Below, in pieces: positions 7,115-13,657 of a stretch of 57,313 nt of DNA. This DNA is from a virus. Location of the stretch: positions 1-57,313 of IMG/VR virus record IMGVR_UViG_3300033053_000010; one strand, given 5' to 3'. The notes under the pieces are model-generated. The model did not search any database, was not told the DNA's origin, and saw only the letters and a list, made by a program, of their open reading frames with translations. Made by a program: the position numbers and the translations under genes. Every line of letters begins with the position of its first letter. Position 1 is the first letter of the stretch.

Positions 7115-7188
7115 GAGAATGTACGGGATTCGAACCCGTCCCTCACCAATATTTCAGGTGCGCTCCTACCATGATAGCTAACACTCTC
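7115..7188 (-). tRNA. tRNA or tRNA-like RNA with an irregular anticodon loop
   Basis: On the minus strand the 5' arm AGAGTGT pairs with ACATTCT over seven bases, the D-arm GCT-ATCATGGTAGG-AGC has the usual GG, and the T-arm is canonical (ACGGG, TTCGAAT, CCCGT). The anticodon arm has only four pairs (CACC with GGTG) around a nine-base TGAAATATT, or five positions with a T-T clash and a loop lacking U33. A GAA (phenylalanine) anticodon is the most natural reading but is not secure. CCA is not encoded. The -10 part of promoter copy 10 ends just before the 5' arm, so the transcript may begin at or next to the mature 5' end, and TTTTCTTTTT follows the 3' arm. It may be functional, decayed, or a tRNA mimic. 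Confidence 0.62.
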
Positions 7189-7189
7189 T

Positions 7190-7214
7190 CATAACACAAC
7201 ATGTTTTTCTCGCG
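7190..7214 (-). promoter_or_regulatory. Phage promoter motif driving the tRNA-like RNA (copy 10)
   Basis: Minus strand CGC, six bases, AACA, four bases, GTGTTATG. The tRNA-like 5' arm starts two to three bases below it. Confidence 0.65.
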
Positions 7215-7220
7215 CATATA

Positions 7221-7361
7221 CTAATTATCAATTTCAGCTTTTGTTATTATCTCACCATCAAATTTTATTATTATATCAGAATGAAATTGCCAATTATCAA
7301 CTCGTATTGTTAGGTTTTCTTTTAATATATCTTTTATCTCTTTTTTCATATCCTCAGTCAT
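7221..7361 (-). CDS. 46-residue hypothetical protein
   Basis: A small soluble protein (starts MTEDMKKEIKDILKENLTI) with a basic helix and a strand-rich second half (SDIIIKFDGEIITKAEIDN). GGGGTG lies ahead of the ATG, and it begins 15 bases after the stop of the 7377-7583 gene, so it is probably the last gene of that operon. Function unknown. Confidence 0.6.
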   Translation of the reverse strand: MTEDMKKEIKDILKENLTIRVDNWQFHSDIIIKFDGEIITKAEIDN

Positions 7362-7376
7362 ATGATACACCCCTTT

Positions 7377-7583
7377 TTAAATCTGTATTTTAGGCACATT
7401 CGTAGTTTCTTTAAAAATATATAAATGCACCGTACACCCATCATCATTTAATACTATGTTACTATCAATATAATCCTGATTACCGACTAATTGTTTATGA
7501 ATATTCTCTAAAACCCTACCGGCTTCTTCCTGGCTGTCATTTTCAATTATTATATGTTTATCACCTTTTCCAACTAAGTTCAT
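7377..7583 (-). CDS. Hypothetical 68-residue protein
   Basis: A soluble protein with an alternating strand and helix pattern (HIIIENDSQEEAGRVLENI, then VLNDDGCTVHLYIF), a possible small alpha/beta fold. No family is recognised. GGGAGG gives the start. It follows the 7601-8461 gene by 17 bases and shares its transcript. Confidence 0.65.
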   Translation of the reverse strand: MNLVGKGDKHIIIENDSQEEAGRVLENIHKQLVGNQDYIDSNIVLNDDGCTVHLYIFKETTNVPKIQI

Positions 7584-7600
7584 TTTTTATTTCCTCCCTT

Positions 7601-8461
7601 TTATATATCAAACACTGATTCTATCTCAGTAAACTTTTCAATCTCTTTCATACCAATTTCCTGAATCTCTTTTAATGACGTCTTTAATGCTTCAATTTTA
7701 GCTTTTACACCATCAATCTTAGTGTTGTACTCCGCAGCCAATTTAACCTTCTCTTTCATAACCATATCTTTATCGCTATATAATCTATCACCTATTTTAA
7801 CACCATCAGCATTCTTAATATAAGTGCCATATTCGCCTTCAACTTCTGTAGTAACTCTAATCACCTTTAAACTAATCTTTTTTTCTGGCCCTACTGTTTT
7901 TCCAGCTTCTTTTTCATTAATGTTCTCCATCTTTTTCTCCTCTACAACAACTTCTTTATTAATTATAGGATTAACAACGATTGGTCCAACATTTTCCGGA
8001 ACCCTATCTGTTTCTTTACGATATTCCATATTCTTACACTCCAACCATAAATCTGATAGCTCAGCAAATGGTAAATTGAATTCGTTCTTAAGAAGTTTTA
8101 GACCCTTAGCCTTAGCCACCTTAGTGTTCATAAGTTTTATTATTTTACCTTTAATTTCTTTTCTTAGTTCCTCATTATCAATCATTTTTATACCCCCGTT
8201 TTTTTCATTTTCTAAAAATTCCCCGTAATCAACCATATATTCTTTAGTCTTTGTAATAACATTTTTAATATCATGTATGGTGACTTCTAATACATCATCC
8301 AACGCACCAATCATACACATGTCAGATATCACGTTCATCATGTTGTTATTTGAATTTATTTTATCATTTATTATTCCATATATCATTTGTTTCTTATCTT
8401 CTGCTAAACTATTGAACCATTGCTCCAAACGATCCATCTTTCTTTTTTCTTCTCTACCCAT
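7601..8461 (-). CDS. Hypothetical protein with helical N-terminus and C-terminal coiled coil
   Basis: A 286-residue soluble protein of unknown function. Residues 1-90 are helical (DRLEQWFNSLAEDKKQM). About 95-145 could hold a helix-turn-helix (NEFNLPFAELSDLWLEC). A low-complexity linker follows. About 195-235 are strand-rich with GEYGTYIKNADGVKIGDRL, and the last 50 residues are a charged coiled coil. GGGGGAT supports the start. It heads a three-gene operon downstream of the terminator at 8481-8516, but I see no copy of the phage promoter just ahead of it. Confidence 0.65.
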   Translation of the reverse strand: MGREEKRKMDRLEQWFNSLAEDKKQMIYGIINDKINSNNNMMNVISDMCMIGALDDVLEVTIHDIKNVITKTKEYMVDYGEFLENEKNGGIKMIDNEELRKEIKGKIIKLMNTKVAKAKGLKLLKNEFNLPFAELSDLWLECKNMEYRKETDRVPENVGPIVVNPIINKEVVVEEKKMENINEKEAGKTVGPEKKISLKVIRVTTEVEGEYGTYIKNADGVKIGDRLYSDKDMVMKEKVKLAAEYNTKIDGVKAKIEALKTSLKEIQEIGMKEIEKFTEIESVFDI

Positions 8462-8480
8462 TACTTATCCCCCATATGTC

Positions 8481-8516
8481 AAATAAAAGATAAGAGGCCT
8501 TGTTAGGGCCCCTACC
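8481..8516 (-). terminator. Hairpin terminator after the 8517-8870 gene
   Basis: Minus strand GGGGCC-CTAACAA-GGCCTC (one G-T pair) followed by TTATCTTTTATTT. Confidence 0.75.
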
Positions 8517-8870
8517 TTATTTTAATACTCTCATATCCTCTAGAATATCAGATAAACGTTCTCCACATTTTTTACGTCTGTCAATTATTATCCATTCTTT
8601 ATTTGAAAGTTCTCTCTTAAGTCTCCAATAATGACCTAGACTTCTGTCATAGCAATATAATTCTTTTAGATCTTTAGTCTTACGTAACGTTATATGTTTA
8701 CCTACCGTCTTTATAATCGGTGCAGCAATACCTATAACTATTGGCGTTAAAACTATGATCGCTTCTTTATTTTCTATGACCCAATCCTTGCCATCTTGAA
8801 TCTTCTGTTCGACCCTCCATTTTAAATCCTGAAATTTTTGACTTTCATAAATATCTTTTATGTTTCTCAT
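8517..8870 (-). CDS. Membrane protein, unknown
   Basis: A 117-residue protein with a charged N-terminal helix, one hydrophobic segment at about residues 37-55 (EAIIVLTPIVIGIAAPIIKT) and a basic soluble C-terminal half containing YCYDRSLGHYWRLKREL. The aromatic and basic tail may form a small domain; no family is recognised. AGGAGG precedes the ATG. Promoter copy 11 drives it, and a terminator follows. Confidence 0.7.
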   Translation of the reverse strand: MRNIKDIYESQKFQDLKWRVEQKIQDGKDWVIENKEAIIVLTPIVIGIAAPIIKTVGKHITLRKTKDLKELYCYDRSLGHYWRLKRELSNKEWIIIDRRKKCGERLSDILEDMRVLK

Positions 8871-8901
8871 TTTTTCATTCCTCCTAAATATGATTATTTC
8901 T

Positions 8902-8926
8902 CATAATAGGCGGTGTATAGAATGCG
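8902..8926 (-). promoter_or_regulatory. Phage promoter motif (copy 11)
   Basis: Minus strand CGC, six bases, TACA, four bases, CTATTATG; 32 bases ahead of the ATG at 8870. Confidence 0.7.
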
Positions 8927-8930
8927 AATA

Positions 8931-9041
8931 CTATCTTCTCATGTATCTAAATAATATCCATAATAACCATATTCCACCAGTTATCCAAGTCATAAATAAA
9001 TCAAATAGAAAACTACCTAAACCATAACTTCCTTTACTCAT
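8931..9041 (-). CDS. 36-residue membrane peptide
   Basis: A tiny protein, starting MSKGSYGLGSFLFDLFM, with an aromatic-rich hydrophobic core (MTWITGGIWLLWILF) and an RYMRR end. Such peptides occur in many Firmicutes phages; role unknown. AGGAAGTG precedes the ATG, and it follows the DnaQ-like gene by 37 bases, so it is probably co-transcribed with it. Confidence 0.65.
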   Translation of the reverse strand: MSKGSYGLGSFLFDLFMTWITGGIWLLWILFRYMRR

Positions 9042-9078
9042 TACAATACACTTCCTTTCTTTATCTACATAATAATTA

Positions 9079-9645
9079 TTATTTGTTGTCTTCATTTATT
9101 AATTTATCCAACCTTTCGAATAAGACCACCGTAGCGTCAACATCATCTCTAGCAGTGTGTCTATCTTTTGTTTCTATTCCGAAATATTTTATGGCATTCT
9201 CTAAACTTGCACTCCTAATATCAATAGAATCAGTAACCATTAAAAATTTTAGGATACTACACGTATCTAATTTTCTATGCGATACATAATCCGAAAAATT
9301 ATAATTATTGTCTCTAAATAGTTTAGCTATAAATTTGTAATCAAAATCAACTCCGTGTCCGGCTACGATTGGTTCGCAATCAATAAAATTATCCTTTATA
9401 ATTTTTATTATCTCGTCGACAACGATCGCCTCATCTGTTGCTATGTCATGATGTTCTATTAAATTTATATTATTAATCTTTAGAGCTTGAGCAGAAACGT
9501 TGTATACATCATGTCTAACTGCGAAATCTTTCTTATTTATTATTTTTCCATCTTCATAAACAGATAGAGCTATTGTTAATAATGAATGTTTTTCGGGATC
9601 TAATCCGCCAGTTTCAACATCCATAAATAATAATCTTTTACTCAT
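9079..9645 (-). CDS. DnaQ-type 3'-5' exonuclease (DEDDh)
   Basis: A 188-residue RNase T/DnaQ-superfamily exonuclease. The metal-binding residues are D9 and E11 in MDVETGG, an aspartate at 100-102 in GHGVDFDYKF, H163 in HTARDD and D168. Stand-alone phage copies degrade single-stranded ends, proofread or recycle nucleotides. The replicative polymerase here has its own exonuclease domain, so this one probably serves recombination or host DNA breakdown. GGAGGTG gives the start, and the ATG overlaps the stop of the gene upstream (TAATG), which implies translational coupling. Confidence 0.85.
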   Translation of the reverse strand: MSKRLLFMDVETGGLDPEKHSLLTIALSVYEDGKIINKKDFAVRHDVYNVSAQALKINNINLIEHHDIATDEAIVVDEIIKIIKDNFIDCEPIVAGHGVDFDYKFIAKLFRDNNYNFSDYVSHRKLDTCSILKFLMVTDSIDIRSASLENAIKYFGIETKDRHTARDDVDATVVLFERLDKLINEDNK

Positions 9646-10013
9646 TATCTTTCACCTCCATATATTGCTTTACCATAATGTTTATTTAAAACTTCTTTTA
9701 TATCATCGATTAGTGCCTGGGATATTTTATCAGGTAACACAAAGACGTTTTTTTCTCCAGGTCTCGCCATATCAATAGGTATTTCAACCACGCCATCAAA
9801 GTCTGAACCAGCTAACAAACCTTTTACTATATCAGATGATCCCTCGGCATATTTAACCCAAGTATAAGTGGGCGCATGATATTTACGCCCATCGTCTGTT
9901 AAAACCTTAGTTTGTTCTTCACATGTAGTTGGAGTATAAAAGTTTAATACTGTACCCACCACTCCACTATCAGTACAAAGAACTATATCTCCTATACCAA
10001 AATCCCTATCCAT
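9645..10013 (-). CDS. Hypothetical protein in the nucleotide-metabolism operon
   Basis: A 122-residue soluble protein. The N-terminus (FGIGDIVLCTDSGVVGTVLNF) looks like a small beta-barrel of the SH3 or KOW kind, the middle has DDGRKYHAPTYTWV, and the end forms a helix (DDIKEVLNKHYGKAIYGG). No family is recognised with confidence. AAGGAGG precedes the ATG. It overlaps the exonuclease gene. Confidence 0.65.
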   Translation of the reverse strand: MDRDFGIGDIVLCTDSGVVGTVLNFYTPTTCEEQTKVLTDDGRKYHAPTYTWVKYAEGSSDIVKGLLAGSDFDGVVEIPIDMARPGEKNVFVLPDKISQALIDDIKEVLNKHYGKAIYGGER

Positions 10014-10028
10014 TATTTTTTACCTCCT

Positions 10029-10121
10029 TCAGTATACTATCAATCCTACCGTACACACTGTTACAATTACATATAAACCTAATTCAACCCAATCGAAAAA
10101 TTGCATGTCGTTATCTTTCAT
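10029..10121 (-). CDS. 30-residue membrane peptide
   Basis: It starts MKDNDMQFFDWVELGLYVIV and is essentially one membrane helix. Its ATG overlaps the stop region of the gene upstream (10111-10263), and GAAGGAG lies nearby inside that gene, so it should be translated by coupling. Function unknown. Confidence 0.6.
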   Translation of the reverse strand: MKDNDMQFFDWVELGLYVIVTVCTVGLIVY

Positions 10122-10263
10122 CAACACGTTCTCCTTCATACATTTTAGTTGGTATTCCAAATTTTTTAGCAGCAAATTCTATTTTAGGGCATTTCTTCAT
10201 CCCTTGTTTATAACAATACATTCCTAATTTGCACTCTAAACATTGTTTGAATATCACTTTCAT
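10111..10263 (-). CDS. Small cysteine-rich protein
   Basis: A 50-residue basic protein with four cysteines (C-L-E-C at 8-11, C17 and C25), possibly metal-binding or a small iron-sulfur-like knuckle. AAGGAGG lies ahead of the ATG at 10263, one base after the upstream stop. No family is recognised. Confidence 0.65.
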   Translation of the reverse strand: MKVIFKQCLECKLGMYCYKQGMKKCPKIEFAAKKFGIPTKMYEGERVDER

Positions 10264-10264
10264 T

Positions 10265-10489
10265 TTAGTATATCCTCCTTTTTCTGCCATTAGCCATGTT
10301 GATTAAAGATATGGGTCCTTCAAGTTCGTAACCATTATTTTCGAGAATTCTTTTTATAGTTCCAGCCATATGTTTATATTTGTTATTTTCTCTGCGTTCA
10401 ACATCAGCATTGTGTTCCCTCTCAATTACAGCATCCACTGTTGGATCTGCATATCCACTTCCATTATGAATTACGTGTCTTTTACCCAT
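10265..10489 (-). CDS. Hypothetical 74-residue basic protein
   Basis: A soluble protein that starts MGKRHVIHNGSGYADPTVDA and ends GRKRRIY, with a central charged helix (VIEREHNADVERRENNKY). GGGGGTT lies ahead of the ATG at 10489 and shows that this codon, not the upstream alternative, is used. It lies between ThyX and the cysteine-rich gene. Unknown function. Confidence 0.68.
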   Translation of the reverse strand: MGKRHVIHNGSGYADPTVDAVIEREHNADVERRENNKYKHMAGTIKRILENNGYELEGPISLINMANGRKRRIY

Positions 10490-10508
10490 TTTACTAACCC
10501 CCAATAAT

Positions 10509-11324
10509 TTATTTATAGTTTTTTAATATTTCTAACGCCCTATCCTTAGTAATTATTTTATCTTTACAATCTTTATGTTGATACTGATTTTCAGGACAAT
10601 AACCCAACACCTTACAATTAGGTCCAGCATATTTGAATAGATCTGGCGCAGCAGCTTTACATAAACTCATCATTTTAGTAGCCATATCCCTTATTTCAGT
10701 TTGGGCATTCTTACAACACCTAATAGTAAACCAATCCATTAGTGAATGTGCATTCATTCCTATAATAGCTTTAAATTCAGTTGCCTGAGGTTTGATATAT
10801 CTAAGTTCCTCTTCTTTCTTTCCATATTTAACACCTGTATCATACCAGCACTCAACCATTTTTAAAATATCCATTGCATCTATGTTAAGGGTAACCGAAT
10901 CTATATTTATAAATTCTTCTTTGAGCGATTTACCATTTGGAAGTATTACGTGTCTAGCATCAAAGCCCTCAAATTTTGAAAAGAAGTCCATCACGTCTTC
11001 TGGGACAACCACATCAAATGAACGTTTACCATCTTTCTGAGCCCTACCAGTCTTAATGATATATGACGCTAATCTCTTTCTTACTAATTGAACCTCAGTA
11101 GATCTAGCATAACCCTCAACGCCAAATATAAAGTAGTCAAACTCAACGGCAGCTTTGTGTCCACTGTTAATAATATTATCTACTATGTTTTTATCGTAAG
11201 GAGACGATATTATATCATCCAAACTTTTTTCTGATCTAACAAATCTTGCAGCTAAATCCGTATATATTTTTCCGCCTCCTGCAATTAATACAACCTTACC
11301 CTCACCAACATTTTTTAAATTCAT
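10509..11324 (-). CDS. thyX: Flavin-dependent thymidylate synthase
   Basis: A 271-residue ThyX. The family signature lies at residues 75-94, STEVQLVRKRLASYIIKTGR, matching the substrate-binding RHR-x-x-S motif with the histidine replaced by lysine (R82-K-R84) and threonine at the later serine position. HSLMDWFTIRCCKNAQTEIR near the C-terminus is the usual FAD-binding helix. The enzyme methylates dUMP to dTMP using methylene-tetrahydrofolate and NADPH. With dCMP deaminase and a nucleotide kinase nearby it forms a dTTP supply route. The extra C-terminal cysteines (C240, C247, C258 region) are unusual. GAGGAGTG gives the start. Confidence 0.9.
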   Translation of the reverse strand: MNLKNVGEGKVVLIAGGGKIYTDLAARFVRSEKSLDDIISSPYDKNIVDNIINSGHKAAVEFDYFIFGVEGYARSTEVQLVRKRLASYIIKTGRAQKDGKRSFDVVVPEDVMDFFSKFEGFDARHVILPNGKSLKEEFINIDSVTLNIDAMDILKMVECWYDTGVKYGKKEEELRYIKPQATEFKAIIGMNAHSLMDWFTIRCCKNAQTEIRDMATKMMSLCKAAAPDLFKYAGPNCKVLGYCPENQYQHKDCKDKIITKDRALEILKNYK

Positions 11325-11325
11325 T

Positions 11326-11643
11326 TTAACACTCCTCTTTATTTTTTTCTAAAATATATTCCATTAATCCATAACCATCACATATGTTTTTGCTATTTCT
11401 AGTTATATAATAAGTAGACTCGTCATCAAAACCGAAACAACCTTTAGCTCTCAAACCTCTAGTATAATTAACATTTTTTCTTCCATAAGGAATCACTATA
11501 CATTTTATTATTAAATTCTTAGTGTATATCTTATGCTCCAACAACATAATAGAACAATGAATATTATTATTCCTAATTTTATCGGCTAACTCTATAAAGT
11601 CCTGAGTCGAAGGGACCCGTACCAGTATAAGTCTATCATCCAT
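11326..11643 (-). CDS. Hypothetical protein, nucleotide-metabolism operon
   Basis: A 105-residue soluble protein with an alternating strand and helix pattern (LILVRVPSTQDFIELADKI, HCSIMLLEHKIYTKNLIIK) and GLRAKGCFGFDDES in the second half. I do not recognise a family. AGGAGTT precedes the ATG. It sits between the kinase and thyX with almost no spacing, so a role in the same pathway is plausible but unproven. Confidence 0.65.
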   Translation of the reverse strand: MDDRLILVRVPSTQDFIELADKIRNNNIHCSIMLLEHKIYTKNLIIKCIVIPYGRKNVNYTRGLRAKGCFGFDDESTYYITRNSKNICDGYGLMEYILEKNKEEC

Positions 11644-11655
11644 TTTGTTAACTCC

Positions 11656-12219
11656 TTAATCTTCAAACACAGAATATAATAAATCCTTTTGTATTATGTC
11701 AAATATAATATCTGCTGTTTTGTCAGAATCATTATTCTTTATAAGATAATCGAATTCACCATCTAGTCTAAATCTATTAAAATCATTTTGCTCAGCAGTT
11801 ACCCTTTTAGCAAACGACGTCTCGAAATCACTTCTGGTGCTACATCTCTTTATTCTTTCTCCTAGTGGTACATATAAACCTATAATAATAACATTAAGAT
11901 CATCTTTTTTATAATTTTCTCTAAACCATCTAACTCCGTCAGGATTAATAATATAGATGTTGACACCCCTGTTCAATTGATCAGCCTTGGCACAATATCT
12001 AACGTCACCAGTCTTAGTATATGCTATTAAATCGTCTCTCTCTTCTAATTTATCCATACCTGCTTCAGATATAAACCAATGATTTTTACCATCCATATCA
12101 GAGTCTCTCATCGCTCTAGTAGTATAACTAACCACTTTAGGGTGTGGTAATTTATTAGCGACTGTATCTTTACCTGAACCAGTTTCCCCCACTATAAAAA
12201 CTAATGTTTTCTTTTTCAT
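11656..12219 (-). CDS. Guanylate kinase-like deoxynucleotide kinase
   Basis: A 187-residue P-loop kinase. Residues 11-18 (GETGSGKD) form the Walker A loop. YTTRAMRDSDMDGKNHWFIS (32-51) matches the nucleotide-binding segment of guanylate kinases, which has T-T-R-x-x-R. R117 and R122 lie in a lid-like segment (ERIKRCSTRSDFETSF). Phages use such enzymes to phosphorylate dNMPs. The exact base preference cannot be read from sequence. AGGGGGTT gives the start, and a terminator lies just upstream. Confidence 0.82.
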   Translation of the reverse strand: MKKKTLVFIVGETGSGKDTVANKLPHPKVVSYTTRAMRDSDMDGKNHWFISEAGMDKLEERDDLIAYTKTGDVRYCAKADQLNRGVNIYIINPDGVRWFRENYKKDDLNVIIIGLYVPLGERIKRCSTRSDFETSFAKRVTAEQNDFNRFRLDGEFDYLIKNNDSDKTADIIFDIIQKDLLYSVFED

Positions 12220-12235
12220 AATAACCCCCTAGTAA

Positions 12236-12266
12236 ATATAAAAAGAACGAGTCTATATAAGACCCG
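12236..12266 (-). terminator. Hairpin terminator after the 12270-12509 gene
   Basis: Minus strand CGGGTCTTATATAGACTCG followed by TTCTTTTTAT. It separates the deaminase operon from the kinase-ThyX operon. Confidence 0.82.
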
Positions 12267-12269
12267 AAC

Positions 12270-12509
12270 TTATTTTGATTCTGTTTCTTTTATGAACTCA
12301 CGTATAACGTGTTCTATTTCTGCTTTAATAAGAGCGAAAGGTTTCATACACATATCCCGCCTATTTATCATAAAATTAAACATCTTGTTCGATTTCTTAA
12401 ACGATAATACATAGGAATCACACGGATCATTATTAGTCCATATAAAACCAATCTTATTAGTCTTACACATATCCATTATTATCTTTTCCAAAAGATCAAA
12501 GTTATTCAT
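12270..12509 (-). CDS. Hypothetical 79-residue protein
   Basis: A soluble protein that starts MNNFDLLEKIIMDMCKTNKI, with a strand-rich core (YVLSFKKSNKMFNFMINRR) and a C-terminal helix. GAGGAGGG lies eight bases ahead of the ATG at 12509. It ends the deaminase operon just before a terminator. No family is recognised. Confidence 0.65.
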   Translation of the reverse strand: MNNFDLLEKIIMDMCKTNKIGFIWTNNDPCDSYVLSFKKSNKMFNFMINRRDMCMKPFALIKAEIEHVIREFIKETESK

Positions 12510-12530
12510 GTTGACCCTCCTCAACAATTA

Positions 12531-12695
12531 TTAGCGTTCCACTTTAACAACGTTCCAACCGTCTTTATGGTTTCTTAAATTACCACTAATACCAACTGAT
12601 TCTTTTTTAAAATCAGATATAGAATTTTTAACCTCATCAAATCTTCTATAAGCTTCATCTCTTGAACCATTTTCCAATATCATTATTTTTCTCAT
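12531..12695 (-). CDS. 54-residue hypothetical protein
   Basis: A small charged protein that starts MRKIMILENGSRDEAYRRF and ends NVVKVER. Its pattern suggests one strand and one helix and then a second strand, like half of a ferredoxin-type fold. AAAGGGTG precedes the ATG. It lies 19 bases after the deaminase stop. Confidence 0.62.
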   Translation of the reverse strand: MRKIMILENGSRDEAYRRFDEVKNSISDFKKESVGISGNLRNHKDGWNVVKVER

Positions 12696-12714
12696 TTCTC
12701 AACACCCTTTCTTT

Positions 12715-13119
12715 TTATTTTGTTATTACTTGTAATATTTTAGAATTGATAATCATTCTCTCACAAATAACACAAGGTCTTACTTTATCTGGATCTATCT
12801 CCTCACCATTTTCAAAACCAACTAAATATAAAGTCGAACCAATTAAGTCTCTTCTAGATGCAGACAACATAGCATTCTGTTCGGCATGTACTGCTCTACA
12901 GGATTCATATTCTTTACCGTGAGGTATATTATTTTCTTTTCTCCAACAATGACCAATATCACAACAGTTCTTATGACCACGTGGTGATCCATTATATCCA
13001 GTAGCTATAATCTCGTCATTCTTTACTATTACTGCTCCATATTGTCTTCTGATACATGTACTACGTTTAGATACAGCCTTAGCTATACCTAAATAATACT
13101 CGGTCTCAGATATCCTCAT
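12715..13119 (-). CDS. dCMP deaminase
   Basis: A 134-residue zinc-dependent cytidine/deoxycytidylate deaminase. H78-A-E80 in CRAVHAEQNAML holds the zinc ligand and catalytic glutamate, and P115-C116-V-I-C119 holds the other two zinc ligands. GYNGSPRG (41-48) is the substrate loop typical of dCMP deaminases, and C52, C53 and H57 fit the second zinc site seen in the T4 enzyme. It converts dCMP to dUMP, the substrate of ThyX. The start is ATG 13119, because the AGGAGG site lies within a longer frame that begins at 13134. Confidence 0.9.
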   Translation of the reverse strand: MRISETEYYLGIAKAVSKRSTCIRRQYGAVIVKNDEIIATGYNGSPRGHKNCCDIGHCWRKENNIPHGKEYESCRAVHAEQNAMLSASRRDLIGSTLYLVGFENGEEIDPDKVRPCVICERMIINSKILQVITK

Positions 13120-13120
13120 A

Positions 13121-13273
13121 TTACGCCTCCTCATAATTAATTGGTTTGTGTGAGTTTATATTTGCCGGTGTACTAAGACAATCGTGACAAGGATCCTCGT
13201 GTTCAGCCTTTGGTTGATATTTACATGTTTTGCAGTACACATTAAAATATACTTCCTTAGTTTCTGTTTGCAT
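13121..13273 (-). CDS. Small zinc-ribbon-like protein
   Basis: A 50-residue protein with two C-x-x-C knuckles (C-K-T-C at 14-17 and C-H-D-C at 29-32), which should bind one metal ion. Proteins of this kind may bind nucleic acid or a partner. GGAGGG precedes the ATG. It ends two bases before the dCMP deaminase start and contains that gene's binding site, so the two should be coupled. Confidence 0.72.
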   Translation of the reverse strand: MQTETKEVYFNVYCKTCKYQPKAEHEDPCHDCLSTPANINSHKPINYEEA

Positions 13274-13275
13274 TT

Positions 13276-13446
13276 TTATCCCTCCATAAATTTAATTATT
13301 TTATTAACTTCTGTTCCATCAGGGTAACTACAATATTTATGTTGATCACCCATCCACGATATTCGTTGTTTATCTATATCGTCAAGAATTAACATTATTG
13401 GTTCTACATTACTATCGTAGATCTTATCTCCAATTTTAACTTTCAT
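13276..13446 (-). CDS. 56-residue hypothetical protein
   Basis: A small soluble protein (starts MKVKIGDKIYDSNVEPIMLI). Strands predominate, with WMGDQHKYCSYPDGTEVNKI in the second half. AAGGAGT precedes the ATG. It lies between a membrane peptide and the zinc-ribbon gene in one operon. Unknown function. Confidence 0.66.
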   Translation of the reverse strand: MKVKIGDKIYDSNVEPIMLILDDIDKQRISWMGDQHKYCSYPDGTEVNKIIKFMEG

Positions 13447-13451
13447 TCAAA

Positions 13452-13646
13452 TTACTCCTTATTACATATCGAAAATATTATTAAAGCCGCAATTATTAAT
13501 ATTGGCCAAATAAAGATAATCAATATACTAGTTATTATATTACTTATGATATTTATATAACCAACATGATTAGCTTTTTTATATGATCCAACTCCGGTTA
13601 ATAAACCAATACCAAAATAAATTATTAAAATTATCACGTTTGTCAT
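13452..13646 (-). CDS. Two-helix membrane protein
   Basis: A 64-residue protein with two hydrophobic segments (about 4-21 and 31-60) separated by SYKKANHVGYINI. The second helix has IFIWPILII, matching LIWPITII in the product of 29815-30012, and the first halves share I-I-Y-x-x-x-G-x-x-x-G. The two are paralogues placed in different parts of the genome. AGGAGATG gives the start. Possible membrane-remodelling or exclusion role; not proven. Confidence 0.7.
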   Translation of the reverse strand: MTNVIILIIYFGIGLLTGVGSYKKANHVGYINIISNIITSILIIFIWPILIIAALIIFSICNKE

Positions 13647-13657
13647 TTTATCATCTC

